From contig NC_085861.1 of the NCBI RefSeq assembly GCF_034702125.1, forward strand, positions 2,788,296-2,852,295: a stretch of 64,000 nucleotides of DNA. The letters run 5' to 3'. The notes under the pieces were generated by a model. The model worked only from the letters and a program-made list of their open reading frames with translations. It ran no database searches and was not told the origin of the DNA. This DNA is from Engraulis encrasicolus. Its lineage: Eukaryota > Chordata > Actinopteri > Clupeiformes > Engraulidae. Below, one piece after another: positions 52,033 through 63,575 of the stretch (positions are counted from its first letter, which is position 1; the number at the start of each line of letters is the position of its first letter). The position numbers and the translations under genes are program-made.

Positions 52033-52361
52033 ACTTACTGTAGGTTAACTCGGCGAGGTTTATCACTTAGCCTTGTTCTTCGAACACACACTTGGTCAGT
52101 GGGATAAAAAAATGATCAATTAAGCATCTGGTCAGTACATAAGGTTGAGGAATGTTTTGGTTTTTGGTTTTTCCGTCTGCTGTGGCTTGTGGTTTTCGAT
52201 TTCATCACTCCAAAGTTAATATTACAAAACATAACTGTAGTCCTATAATGTTATACTAAAAAATGAATTCTTCACCTGCAGTGGTCGGCAAAATGGATTC
52301 ATTAGTTACAATGCAGTGCCACAGATTCCATTTGACCAGTTGACACTCGTTGTATCTAATG

Positions 52362-52916
52362 CAGGGATCTCCAAACTAAGGCCCGGGGGCCGGATACGGC
52401 CCGCCATGCCCCTTTGACAGCCCTCCACCTCTCTGCACCTCACCATTTGCACAGGCCCAAAGAAGCAATCCTCACAGAAAAAAAGATAAAATATATATAT
52501 TTTAAGAATTTTATTTTGTTTCTAAACAGGCCTTCCTACAGTTTAATTTTCGCTAACCTAGTTTGAATCACGAGAGGTTTCTTGTCTTGATAGTTAGACA
52601 TCTCAGAGTAATATAAACAGGCCTTCCATTTCTATTGTATCACTCATAAACTGTTAATCGCCATATTTTTCTAACCTTTCCTTGCTATTTTTACATGGTT
52701 ATTAGAAATTAAAAGGAATACCTGTGGTATTTTAAATAAAAAAACATGTGAAGTACTCACTTCTTTTACAAATTACTGATGATGAACTATTTTATGTGAG
52801 AAATTATGGCTATAACAGGCATTGGCCTAGTATACGGCCCACGATTGATCCCGGCCCCTGATCACAGTCAGGAACGATAATGTGTCCCCCAGAGGAAAAC
52901 ATTTTGGGGACCCCTG
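52362..52916. mobile_element. hAT-like element (CAGGGATCTCCAAAC)
   Basis: Ends CAGGGATCTCC / GGGGACCCCTG, perfect duplication ATCTAATG. 555 bp, AT-rich, no transposase. Confidence 0.88.
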
Positions 52917-53033
52917 ATCTAATGAATCCATTTTCACTAAGGAATGCATATTGAGAAAGCAGAGAATGCGCACACATCAGTGGCACAGGTACTGGACAAA
53001 ACGAAATAACTGAAGTAAATGATAAATGTCTCC

Positions 53034-53365
53034 AACACTGTTAATTTGTTAACATTTGTTTAATGGCTCAATGTTTCAAGGCTGTGCCATTAAACAACTG
53101 GGAGCATTAACAGTGTTGCGGACGTTTATCTTTTACTTCAATGAATCTACGTATTTTGCCCATCGCAGTAAGTTCGTTCACCTGCGACTGGCCATCCTGT
53201 TAACACTGTTAATTTGTTAACATTTGTTTAATGGCCCAACGTTTCAAGGCTGTGCCATTAAACAACTAGGAGCATTAACAGTGTTGCGGACAATTCATCC
53301 ATTTTGCCCATCGCAGTAAGCTTCGTTCACCTGCGACTGGCCGTCCGTGATGACGACGGCGATCT
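53034..53365. repeat. 168-bp tandem duplication including exon 2 end
   Basis: AACACTGTTAATTTGTTAAC starts at 53034 and 53202. Each unit holds a small inverted repeat (ACACTGTTAA / TTAACAGTGT) and CCCATCGCAGTAAG, then the exon 2 donor edge. Confidence 0.88.
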
Positions 53366-53707
53366 GCGGCACGTCCTCCGCGGCTCGGCTACCGGCGGCC
53401 TCCGTGAAGTGGTTCTTCAAGACAAAGTCCAGCCCCAGGCCGGTCATGGTGCCGCCGCCCATGTACGGCAGGCTGTCGATGTAGTCCAGGATCGTCTGCT
53501 TGTCCCGGAAGGTGTTCAGCTTGAACTCCGTGCGCGGCGTGCTGCTGTACTGCGCCAGGCCGATGCGGACGTGATCGGGGTCGACGACGTCGAAGCTGTC
53601 GACCAGTTTGTGGAGGAAGTCCCGCATGCGCTGGAAGTTCACGTTTCCGATACTATAGGACCCATCGACCAGGAAGACGATGTCGGCCACGGTCTGCTGT
53701 GTGCACA
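53331..53707 (-). CDS. col6a4/col6a6-like: Exon 2: vWA domain 1, N-terminal two thirds
   Basis: Acceptor CTCCCAG|TGTGCA and donor CAG|GTGAAC; 377 nt, phase 1 in, phase 0 out (residues 26-151). The vWA core begins VADIVFLVDGSYSIG with a complete MIDAS DxSxS (DGSYS), continues through VRIGLAQYS and MGGGTMTG, and ends in VVITDGQSQ, which holds the metal-site TDG. This extra domain has no counterpart in the seven-domain human COL6A6 N-terminus. The donor end is copied into the intron just downstream (see findings). Confidence 0.9.
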
Positions 53708-54264
53708 CTGGGAGAAATAAATGTCTCTCATTAGTGAAAGCAGAGAAGCACAATATTAAAGCTGTAAGATAAGACAGTGGTCAAGCATATCCAAGATGGA
53801 ATCTAATGCATAGCCTACAGTTGAGTAGATTTCACCTGTGATGTGTGTTTCCTTGCTCTGCATCATATATCAGCCCTACTCTTTATGAAAAGCACACATT
53901 TAATTATTATTATTACGATTATTACAGTTGATGAAAATAAGTTGGTAAAGAAATGTCTCTCATTAGAGAAAACAGAAAAGCATAACAGAAAAGCTGTAAG
54001 ATGGACAGTGGTCAAGCATATTCTCTAAGATGGAATAGAATGTATACAGTTTGGTAGATTCCATCTGTAACGTGTGTTCCCTTGCCTTGAACCATCCATC
54101 CCTCCTACTATTTATGCATAGTAGGGCCTACTTTTGTTAGTCATTATTATGATTATCACTGTGTTGATGAAAACAGGTTGGTACCTAATCATCATAGTCA
54201 TCATCATCTTCAACTACAACAACAACAATATGACATACAGTATAGATGAAACAAATACCGATAC

Positions 54265-54340
54265 CTGTACTTTGCGCTGCACTGAGGAGGAAACAAGATG
54301 CTACAATGACAGCCCCTAAAAGAGCGTGTGTCCTTGCCAT
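54265..54340 (-). CDS. col6a4/col6a6-like: Exon 1: start codon and signal peptide
   Basis: ATG at 54340 opens MARTH followed by a hydrophobic run (ALLGAVIVASCFLL) and a small-residue cleavage region SAAQ, a typical secretory signal. The donor is CAG|GTATCG, leaving phase 1, which joins exon 2 as ST-V-CTQQ. Just upstream, TTTGTGTTGCAG|GG at 54361/54362 looks like a 3' splice site, so this exon may carry 21 nt of 5' UTR behind a noncoding first exon; that is inference. Translation from an in-frame GTG further upstream is unlikely because the ATG directly precedes the signal. Confidence 0.8.
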
Positions 54341-54701
54341 GATCACAGCAGGGCTGAAACCCTGCAACACAAATCAAGAGCAAATGAAGAGCTTTAAGCA
54401 ACAGTGACATCTGTGTGAAGACATCGCATTTCAAGAGCAGTTAGTCACCACAATGGCCTTCCCAAAGGACAGACATTCCTCCCTGGACTTAACTGCACGA
54501 CACATTTCTGTTTTTAGTCTCTGAGGTATTCATGCAACGCAACGCGGTTGAGAACTGAAGAGAACAAACAAAGGAAACAGTTCAAAGGACGGTAGAAGAG
54601 ACTACGAGAAGAAAATTTAAAAAAAAAACTAGCACACACAACATAAACCAGTACAAGCATACAGTAGTAGGCCTTTCCACAATATGAAGATCTGCCTAAA
54701 T

Positions 54702-56212
54702 CAGTGTTTCCCAACCTTTTTTGTCTTGTGTACCCCCAAGCCTTTTTGTTGTGCCATGAGTACCCCCTAAGTCAAGCTCTATATCGTTTTCTCCATCCCA
54801 ATGTAACTAAGCTCCATATACAGTCAATCCGGAAAGTATTCACAGCGCTTCACTTTTTTTCACATTTTATTATCTTACAGCCTTATTCCAAATGCTACAA
54901 ATGAATCTCTGTTGTCAATATCCTACACAAATTATTCCATTATGACCATGTAAAAAACAAGGTGTCTTGACAGTTGTGAAAATGTATAAAAATAAAAAAC
55001 TAAGAAATCATTTTCACAAAAGTATTCACAGCCTTTGCTTAATACTTTGTAGAACCACCTTTGGCAGCAACTACATTCATTTTTTCATTTCGAAATGAAA
55101 AGGGATTAAAAGGGAGGTCATCGGTGTGTGTTTCAACCTTTCAGTACATTGAAATTGTACATTTTGAGTCTGCACCTGGCTAAAATAGATGGGTGTGAGT
55201 TTTGAATGAAATCCTATGGAGAGTATCATGATCTGCTTCTATAGTCACAGTGCATGTTGACATGCATGCTTCTTTAGATGTAATTCAGATTTCCAATGTT
55301 GACGGCATTCATACATCCCCAAATCATGTCAGTCCCACTACCATGCTTGACTAGCCAGATGATGCATTTTTTTTGGTAAAATTCACTTGTTTACCACCAC
55401 ACATGCTTAACACCATCTAAAGCAAATTTGTTTATCTTGGTCTCATCAGACCACACGACATGGTTCCAGTGATCCATATCCTTGGTCTGTTCATCTCTCT
55501 TGAGACCAAGATAAACAAATTTGCTTTAGATGGCGTCAAGCATTTGTGGTGGTAAACAAGTGAGTTTTACACAAAAAGTGCATCATCTGGCTAGTCAAGC
55601 ATGGTTGTGGGACTGACATGGTTTGACGATGTATGGATGCCGTCAACATTGGAAACGTGAATTACACCTAAAGAAGCATGCATGTCAACATGCACTGTGA
55701 CTACAGAAGCATATCATGATACTCTCCATAGGATTTCATTCAAAACTCACGCCCATCTATTTTAGCCAGGTGCAGACTCAAAATGTACAATTTCAATGTA
55801 CTGAAAAATTGAGACACACACCGATGACCTCCCTTTTAATCCCTTTTCATTTCGAAATGAAAAATTGAATGTAGTTGCTGGCAAAGGTGGTTCTACAAAG
55901 TATTAAGCAAAGGCTGTGAATACTTTTGTGAAAATGATTTCTTTGTTTTTTATTTTTATAAATTTTCACAACTGTCAAGACACCTTGTTTTTCACATGGT
56001 CATAATGGAATAATTTGTGTAGGATATTGACAACAGAGATTCATTTGTAGCATTTGGAATAAGGCTGTAAGATAATAAAATGTGAAAAAAGTGAAGCGCT
56101 GTGAATACTTTCCGGATTGACTGTATTTGTTAAAGTAAAAATTTTCCAAGTACCCCCTGCAGTGTGCTCGCGTACCCCTAGTGGTACACGTACCCCTGGT
56201 TGGGAAACACTG
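54702..56212. mobile_element. hAT-like MITE (CAGTGTTTCCCAACC) split by a Tc1 palindrome
   Basis: Ends CAGTGTTTCCCAACC / GGTTGGGAAACACTG, flanks GCCTAAAT/CCCTAAAT. Same family as 1660-1866, in inverse orientation, interrupted at 54819. Confidence 0.85.
54821..56123. mobile_element. Tc1/mariner-like palindrome, 1.3 kb
   Basis: TA on both sides, ends CAGTCAATCCGGAAAGTATT / inverse. Two arms of about 620 bp surround a 56-nt centre. Each arm reads, outward from the centre, WSDETKINKF, a Tc1 transposase word, then stops. No intact transposase. Confidence 0.88.
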
Positions 56213-56364
56213 CCCTAAATGCTCATGGTACTTCAGCGGCACACAGCATTTGATGAATATTACATCTTGCCTCAGCGTCTGCGTTTGTGGTCAACATTTA
56301 CAGTTTCAACATCCACACTCACTGATGTGTTCTTACATTTTGATGATGAACAGCTAAAATGAAT

Positions 56365-56442
56365 GAACGAACGAATGAATGAATGAATGAATGAATGAAT
56401 GAATGAATGAATGAATAAATGAATGAATGAATGAATGAATGA
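56365..56442. repeat. (TGAA)n microsatellite
   Basis: About 19 units of GAAT/TGAA with two changes. A reversed SINE piece (GGACTCAAACCCGGCTCCCC) follows at 56560-56650. Confidence 0.9.
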
Positions 56443-56687
56443 ATGATTACTACAGTAGAAACATTATATTTCATTAAGTCAAAGAAACCAAGTTGTGAAT
56501 TGATTTTGAATATATTCTATACTGTAGGCCTACGTGTATATATTTTATGGGCTTGCCTTTACTGATAGCACCGTGAAGGAGATACAGGAAGAGAGTGGGA
56601 GAAAGAGACAGGACAGGGACTCAAACCCGGCTCCCCATGGGCGTACGGCCACAGCACCCCCAAATGCACTTGATGTTAACAGCTATG

Positions 56688-56906
56688 CACTCTCAGAAAT
56701 AAAGGTACAGAACTCGTCGCTGTGGCAGTACCCTAGGGAAGTACCATTGTGTTGCGCGGGGGGCAAAAAGAGGTGACAGATGCACATTGGTTGACATTGC
56801 AAGAAACTGAAAGCACCTCTTTTTTGGGGTACCATTCAAGTGACACAAAGGTCCCCTTGAAGGTACTGCCACAGCGACGAGTTCTGTACCTTTATTTCTG
56901 AGAGTG
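56688..56906. mobile_element. Palindromic MITE (CACTCTCAGAAATAAAGG)
   Basis: Arms of 44-45 bp with TACAGAACTCGTCGCTGTGG and inverse; 219 bp in all. Confidence 0.82.
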
Positions 56907-57185
56907 TGCACATACGGTAGTGCTACATAGCATTTATGTTTTATTTTTGTTGAGAAAAGCAGGAAAGTCTGCAAAGGAGTTTGTTTACGTTTTCTTATAG
57001 TCTGTTTAAAACGTGTCGTGTAGGGGCTGTGCAGTGCTAGTGTTGCCGCTATTCCCGTAGGTGCAGCCTAATGCCATTGGCCATTTATGGACTGACTGCG
57101 TACACCTTCTCCAGCTCAAGCTATGACAGTCATTTACTTTTCCTAGTTGTAATGGTTACTCACATTTGATTTAGCCGCACATTCC

Positions 57186-57731
57186 TTAACCCATTGATGC
57201 CTGATGTTGCATTGCGCAACATTGACCCTAGTGCCTGGAGCTGCATTACGCAACATTCAGGTTCATGAGATTTGAGACCACTTTATTAAAAATCTCTGTT
57301 TGTTTGAGATGAATGCACATATTCTAATGAAAGATGAGGGTCTTAGCGTTTAAATGCAACTTACTGCATATGAAGAGTTCAGATGCAAAACCCCCTAAGT
57401 GCTTTTTCAGAAAATAATCTTAATTCATTTTTAATTAATACAAAGCTATCAAAATTGCATAGTTTTTTATTTTATTTATGTAATATAACTATTTATATGT
57501 ATTATCAAGTACATGAATGTAAACCAAACCAACAACGGGGTTCTCTAAAAATATAGAAGTGCAGGTCTTCAGAAATGGAGTTAGGGGGTTTTGCATCTGA
57601 ACTCTTCATATTTTTATGTGCTTCAGAAGCTGAGATATTAAGGTTTTTATAGGCTGAGGGCAGCTTTTCATAGAAAGGGCTCAGGCATTCAGCACCCTTT
57701 TTTGCAGGTGCCTTAGGCGTCAATGGGTTAA
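57186..57731. mobile_element. piggyBac-like MITE, copy 2, with nested mariner-like MITE
   Basis: TTAA both sides, CCCATTGATGCC / GGCGTCAATGGG. At 57371-57608 sits a TA-flanked copy of the TGAAGAGTTCAGATGC family (see 18555). Confidence 0.85.
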
Positions 57732-58359
57732 GAGGTCAGAAACCAAGCTATGGACAGTGCGGTAAAAATGATATTTTCACTAAACCTTCAACTGCTTATC
57801 AGAAGCACATGCTTTTAGAAGAGAGAACTTATTGACACTAACTTTTCATCAAATGATTGCATAAAGCAATAAGCATTTTGCATATTTGAAGAAGCCCTCT
57901 GAAACAGAGACCAGGGATTGTTTTAGTTTGCTGGCTGAATCACTTCCACCACTAAGACCTCAGTACTGTACAGGCTAATTGTTTATGACAGGCTGCAAAA
58001 GACGGAACACATACTTTGGTATTCTTCGCCAGTGGTTTGGCTGTTTGCATTTGTACTGTGGATATCTGATGGCCCTCAGAAATATCAGTTCTTGGAAAAA
58101 CAGTTTCCCGTTTTCTGCCTAACTCTTGCCTAAATAAAGCCTTTGAAATCATTCTTTATGATCACGTCTTTGTGTGAACTCAACAGGATTCGCAGCGCAG
58201 GCATCTCACTTCCCGCACAGTGATTGACAGTTGTGTATGATAACGTGCCATACTGTACAAATATTGGCGTAGCCTATACTATTGTTGCTGTGAAGTTTGG
58301 AAATCCAAGCTACATGCAATGTGGACATGCTTTTATGTTTTTCTCAGGTCCACAAATCT

Positions 58360-58487
58360 GGGGTGCGTTTCTCAAAAGCGTAGTTGTTAGCCGTTAGCAA
58401 CTTGGGTAGTTACCAATGGAAAATTGCATTGCAAACAACAAAATAGCTAACATAGTTAGCAACTTTGGTTTTGAGAAATGCACCCCT
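58360..58487. mobile_element. Short TIR repeat (GGGGTGCGTTTCTCAAAA)
   Basis: GGGTGCGTTTCTCAAAA faces TTTTGAGAAATGCACCC with AGTTGTTAGC words inside. 57732-58359 and 58488-59263 contain no frame or repeat I can name with confidence. Confidence 0.65.
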
Positions 58488-59263
58488 GAGCTCGATCCAA
58501 TTGGGAAATGTGTGTGTGTTGTCAGCATGGACATAGTCATATTTAGGCCTACAACCATTCCTCAACACAGCTGATCGTACCTTGCATGAATTTACAGTGA
58601 GAAGCCGTGAAGTCATAACTCACAGCAGCCTACAATGTTATATTTTATTGCCTATAAAAGCTACTGACGCAAACGCTGTTTTATGGGTGGCAGGGGGGGT
58701 TGTCATTTCATGTAGGCCTATTGTTTATTTTGTTTATTTGACAGGACAGTGCACACAATAACAATTGAGGCAGATTATAGCCCCAAGGCTAATTTTCATC
58801 TGTAGTCCCTGGACAGGAATTGGTGTTAAGCTAACAGATAAGATTAAAGGAATAATAATACAAGAGTATGACAACAATACAATTAAAAGGTGCACAATGT
58901 GCAAATAGGCCCACAATATTACATGGCCAAGAAGGCATATCTAGTTAAAAGAATACACCAAAGAACAAACAAAACAAAAAAACAACATATATGATAAAGT
59001 AGACATAAAACACCAAACATAAGATCAATGACTAAAATGTTCACAGTGCTGCCTTGTTTTTAGTCATTTCTTGAGACCTGATTTAAAACTACTGAGTGTG
59101 TTGCTTTGTCTGATACCTTTGTCTTCACATTTGAAATGGATATACAATGTACACTACAATACACTAAACTTCGACTTTTTTTTGCACACCTCAGCTGGCA
59201 GGTGCGTCGGAGATGGCACCATGGGTCACTCAGCAACAACTTAAAGAAACTCCCGCACACTGA

Positions 59264-59335
59264 CCATTTCGCTGTTCTTTCTTTAATAAACGATGTGTCG
59301 GTACTAGACCTTCATCAGGCAATCTTTAAGTAGAC
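59264..59335. repeat. Hammerhead-like word in short repeat tail
   Basis: On minus: CCTGATGAAGGTCTAGTACC then GACACATCGTTTATTAAAGA. Same layout as the tails at 51240-51300 and 35605-35640. A short ATTCTTTACAGAG repeat follows at 59438-59508. Confidence 0.5.
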
Positions 59336-59989
59336 ACTACAATACACTGTCATCATGCCTGCTGATGGACCACTTACTAAGCGGTGCCGTACCGGCACGA
59401 GACATCACTCCACCAGATAGAGCAGTACAGACAGAGATTCTTTACAGATATTCTTTACAGAGATTCTTTACAGAGATTCTTTACACAGATTCTTTACACA
59501 GATTCTTTAAGTATATAGAGATATGCCAATGTAATAGGTTGCTATGGGCACCTAAGGGCTTCCGCACATAGGCGCCGACAAAGTGCTGAGCACTGCTTCG
59601 CAAAAATTCGATTCCATTGTTTTCAATAGAACACCGCACACTGGCGCCGATGTCCGCGGACATTCGTGGATGTCGGATAGCAATTAGAGACTAGTTCTAT
59701 TTTGTCGGCGCCGCCCATTGACTATCAATGCTATGTTCATGTGAAATTGGGTTTGGGGGTCCGAATTGTGTCGAAAGCGAAAGTGCGCCGCAGGGCTGTC
59801 GGAGCCGATGTGCGGCCGGCCTAATATGAGCAGGTTCCTGTCTGCCTAAAGGGGCGTGTCATAATGCTCCTAGCATTGAATAGAACAGTCCTTAGGTCTG
59901 CCTAAAGGGGGATCCCCCCCCCCTTTGCAATAATAGAACCCGGAAACAATGGGCCAATGGAACCTCTCTCTTATCTTCTCTCTCTGGTA

Positions 59990-60085
59990 CAGACACCAGA
60001 CACCAGATAGAGAGCAGCAGTACAGACACCAGACACCACACCACTAGACAGAGAGTAGCAGTACAGACACCAGACACCACACCAC

Positions 60086-60165
<80 letters not shown>

Positions 60166-60260
60166 ATACAGACACCAAACACCACTACACCAGATAGAGT
60201 AGCAGTACAGACACCAGACAGCAGAGACCAGATAGAGTAGCAGTACAGACACCACTCCAC

Positions 60261-60358
<98 letters not shown>

Positions 60359-61000
60359 ACCACCACTCCACTAGACAGAGAGTACAGGTACAGACACCAA
60401 ACACCAGATAGAGAGTACAGACACCAGAGACCAGATAGGGAGTAGCAGTACAGACACCAAACACTAGACAGACAGTAGCAGTACAGACACCAGACAGCAG
60501 ATAGAGAGTACAGAGAGTACAGGTACAGACATCAGATAAAGCAGTACAGACACCAGATAGAGAGTAGCAGTACAGACACCAGATAGAGAGTAGCAGTACA
60601 GACACCAGATAGAGTAGCAGTACAGACACCAAACACCAGATAGAGAGTAGCAGTACAGACACCAGACACCAGATAGAGTAGCAGTACAGACACCAGACAC
60701 CAGACAGGGTAGCAGTACAGACACTAGACAGAGAGTACAGGTACAGACACCAAACACCACTACAGAGATTACAGACACCAGAGACCACTCCACCAGATAG
60801 AGAGTAGCAGTACAGACACCAGATAGAGTAGCAGTACAGACACCAGACACCAGATAGAGAGTACAGACACCAGAGACCAGATAGAGGGTAGCAGTACAGA
60901 CACCAAACTCCACTCCACTAGACAGAGAGTACAGGTACAGACATCAAACACCACTACAGAGATTACAGACACCAGAGACCACTCCACCAGATAGAGTCTA
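59990..61000. repeat. GTACAGACACCAGA minisatellite with (GA)n blocks
   Basis: Degenerate 15-40-bp units of AGTAGCAGTACAGACACCAG, with (GA)n at 60087-60160 and 60262-60351. The 298-codon minus frame is repeat. Confidence 0.9.
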
Positions 61001-61002
61001 AT

Positions 61003-61197
61003 TTCATCTCATCTCATCTCATTTAATCTAATCTCATCTCATCTCATCTCATCTCATCTCATCTCATCTCATCTCATCTCATCTCATCAAACACCACTCC
61101 ACCCGAGAGAGTAGCCTACAGGTACAGACTTCAGACTACAGAGATTATAGGCAGAACAGATACCATCCCTCTAGAGAGAGTACCATACACACCTAAC

Positions 61198-61268
<71 letters not shown>

Positions 61269-61494
61269 TACACCCAACACCATCCCACTACAGAGTACTG
61301 CTGCGGCAGCCATCCCAGGAGAGCAGCGGTTCCCAACCTACTCCAACTTGGCAGCCCACTTGACATTTTAATTCTCACAACTGTTCAGGGCCCACCTCTG
61401 ACCCAATAAAATAAAATACAACTCAATTAAATTGTAAACCGCGACACACAGACACACACACAGACACACACACACACACACACAGACACACAGA

Positions 61495-61539
<45 letters not shown>

Positions 61540-61555
61540 ACACACACATTATTTT
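61003..61555. repeat. (TCTCA)n, (GA)n and (CA)n arrays
   Basis: (TCTCA)n 61003-61088, (GA)n 61202-61267, (CA)n with AGACACAC 61443-61549. 61320-61400 resembles a hAT end (GCGGTTCCCAACC). Confidence 0.88.
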
Positions 61556-61574
61556 GATTTATGTGTCTGCCAGT

Positions 61575-62010
61575 CTGCAACAGCAGCCACCAAAGCCCAC
61601 TCCACTACAGAGCACCAGCGCTAACGCCTCTCCACTACAGAGCACCAGCGCTAACGCCTCTCCACTCCACTACAGAGCACTACTGCTAACGCCACTCCAG
61701 TCCACAACAGAGCACTACTGCTAACGCCACTCCACAACAGACCACTACTGCTAACGCCACTCCAGTCCACAACAGAGCACCAGGCTAACGCCTCTCCACT
61801 ACAGACAGACCACTACTGCTAACGCCACTCCAGTCCACTACAGACAGACCACTACTGCTAACGCCACTCCACTACAGAGCACCACTGCTAACGCCACTCC
61901 ACTACAGACAGACCACTACTGCTAACGCCACTCCAGTCCACAACAGAGCACCAGGCTAACGCCTCTCCACAACAGAGCACCAGCGCTAACGCCACTCCAC
62001 AACAGAGTGG
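61575..62010. repeat. ~30-bp minisatellite
   Basis: Units of CTCCACTACAGAGCACCAGC plus GCTAACGC, about 14 copies with variants. Confidence 0.9.
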
Positions 62011-62112
62011 GGGGCAACCGAAATTCCAACATACTGCCATTCCGACAGTATTTGATTGTCATTCTGAGCCATTCCTAGTCATTTGAACATTGTTGCAAGT
62101 ACTTAAAGGCGC

Positions 62113-62364
62113 TAGCCTGGTCAACCAGCGCCACCCGCTGGACGGCAAAATGTTTTGTCTACGGGTGGGTCTGGCCTCGCATAATGATTCAATGAAGCCA
62201 GAATGCCATGAATCTGGCAAACCAATTACAACGCAAAGATGTGTTTTGAATCAAAGCGGGCACGGTTTTGAGGGAAGGTTGTTCTCATCAACAATCTTCG
62301 GATGTATTATGCATCGAGGCCAGACTAAATTAGACATCCACATTTAGTCTGGTTTATCAGGCTA
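62113..62364. mobile_element. TAGCCTGG element with 9-bp target duplication, copy 3
   Basis: Ends TAGCCTGGTCAACCAG / CTGGTTTATCAGGCTA; TAAAGGCGC and TAAAGGCAC flank it. 62365-62992 holds no frame I recognise. Confidence 0.8.
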
Positions 62365-62992
62365 TAAAGGCACGTGAACAACATTCTAACTAAATTGATA
62401 TTTGCAACAATGTTGCTACATGAGCGGAAGTGGAGAGAGTGACAGCGCCATTGCGGGATCATTATATAATATAATAGTGTCTAATTTTGTCAAGGTCCAA
62501 ATGCCCTTACAGGTAGGGTCTGAAAACAGCAAGAAAAATGTTTTTTTTGCAATAAAAAGTCAATGTCGGAATGGCGGTATGTCACCCTACAGACCACAAG
62601 CGCTAACGCCTCTCCAGTGACGCAACACCTTCGGCTCTGCTACACTTGCTCAGGAAAACGGCTTGTTCAGGTACAATCTGAGGTCCCCCTGGCAAGGGAA
62701 TTCCACCCACTTTGCCGGGAACCAATCAACTTTGAGCATCTCCAACGGCCCTGGTTGGAGGCGTGTTCAAGGCAGTGATGTGATATAAGCAGAGACATTC
62801 TATTGGGACCAAGAGAATGTTTGGTTTAAACTTTGGGTCAGCCTTTTCTGCCCTCGGCCAGTGGCAAACCCAGGGAGGTGAGTCAAGCATGCTGTTTAAG
62901 AACGTTAGTTGTTATGCTCTCGGTCAGACCAAGTCTGGAAGAGATTTGAAAGTCATGGTAATCAGGCTACTCTGACCATCTGCACCCATAAC

Positions 62993-63189
62993 CAGGGTTG
63001 CCAGATGAGGCTGATGATTTCCAGCCCGAAAAAAATGCTCAAAACCCGCCTAGAATCCCGCCCAATTCTATTGATTTCTATGGCAAAAAATGGGGCGGGT
63101 TTTTCTGCTGAATGCCATTTTTTCCCGCACGCACACGGCCATCCTAAGCAGCCCAATGGGGCGGGAAACAGCCCAATCTGGCAACACTG
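62993..63189. mobile_element. hAT-like MITE family B, copy 4
   Basis: CAGGGTTGCCAGATGAGG to CCAATCTGGCAACACTG with perfect duplication CCCATAAC. Confidence 0.9.
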
Positions 63190-63264
63190 CCCATAACTAG
63201 TGCTTAACAGCTGCCAGTCTCTAACTCAGGAAGTGCTTCAGGTAATCGCTGGCATGCTGGTCAG

Positions 63265-63575
63265 AGGCCAAGTGGAGGCCATTCAATCATCGATTCAGAC
63301 GATCTTTTATCCCTGCAGCAATCAGACTTTTTAACAACAGCTGCTGAGGGTTTTATTGGTTTTATGTGTTTTTATATGCTGTGGTGACTCTTTGTGTGTT
63401 TTTTATGATGGACTGTCTATTGTGTATTGTTTCTTATTGCTTATTTATTGTTAGCTCTTATTTATTATATGTTTGTCTATTTGTCTGGAATGTGCTGTGT
63501 GGATGGCCAGGTGGCATTCAATTTCCCCTGTGGGGATTAATAAAGTCTCTCTCATCTCATCTCATCTCATCATGT
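63265..63575 (+). mobile_element. LINE 3' remnant
   Basis: A short frame FIPAAIRLFNNSC ends in a stop at 63346, then a 3' UTR with AATTTCCCCTGTGGGGATTA ATAAAG and a (TCTCA)n tail. This is the common C-terminal end of fish LINEs. 63576-64000 shows no exon I can support. Confidence 0.7.

Larger units (their letters stand above)
2048..54361 (-). other. col6a4/col6a6-like: Gene span: long collagen VI alpha chain (alpha-4/5/6 type), 5' and middle part
   Basis: One minus-strand gene assembled from 34 coding exons whose donor/acceptor motifs and phases agree from start codon to left edge (6108 nt, 2036 codons). Domain order seen: signal peptide (residues 1-22), nine vWA domains (about 27-1764), a CCG-x-LCKC Cys cluster (about 1772), then Gly-X-Y repeats to 2036. 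Known of the family: alpha-4/5/6(VI) chains are secreted, replace alpha-3 in collagen VI trimers and form beaded microfibrils in muscle and skin matrix. vWA domains 3-9 match the seven N-terminal domains of human COL6A6 in order, for example starts like ACKEM-ADV, HTEEAD and the ECEVD-IxxGFD of the last. Domains 1 and 2 are extra. Zebrafish genes of this type are named col6a4a/col6a4b, so orthology to A4, A5 or A6 is not settled here. The C-terminal third is outside the window. Confidence 0.9.

Noticed and set aside
59892..60913. 298- and 149-codon minus frames
   Set aside because: Composed of GA and GTACAGACACC repeats; serine/leucine and CTATLSGV strings reflect the repeat unit.
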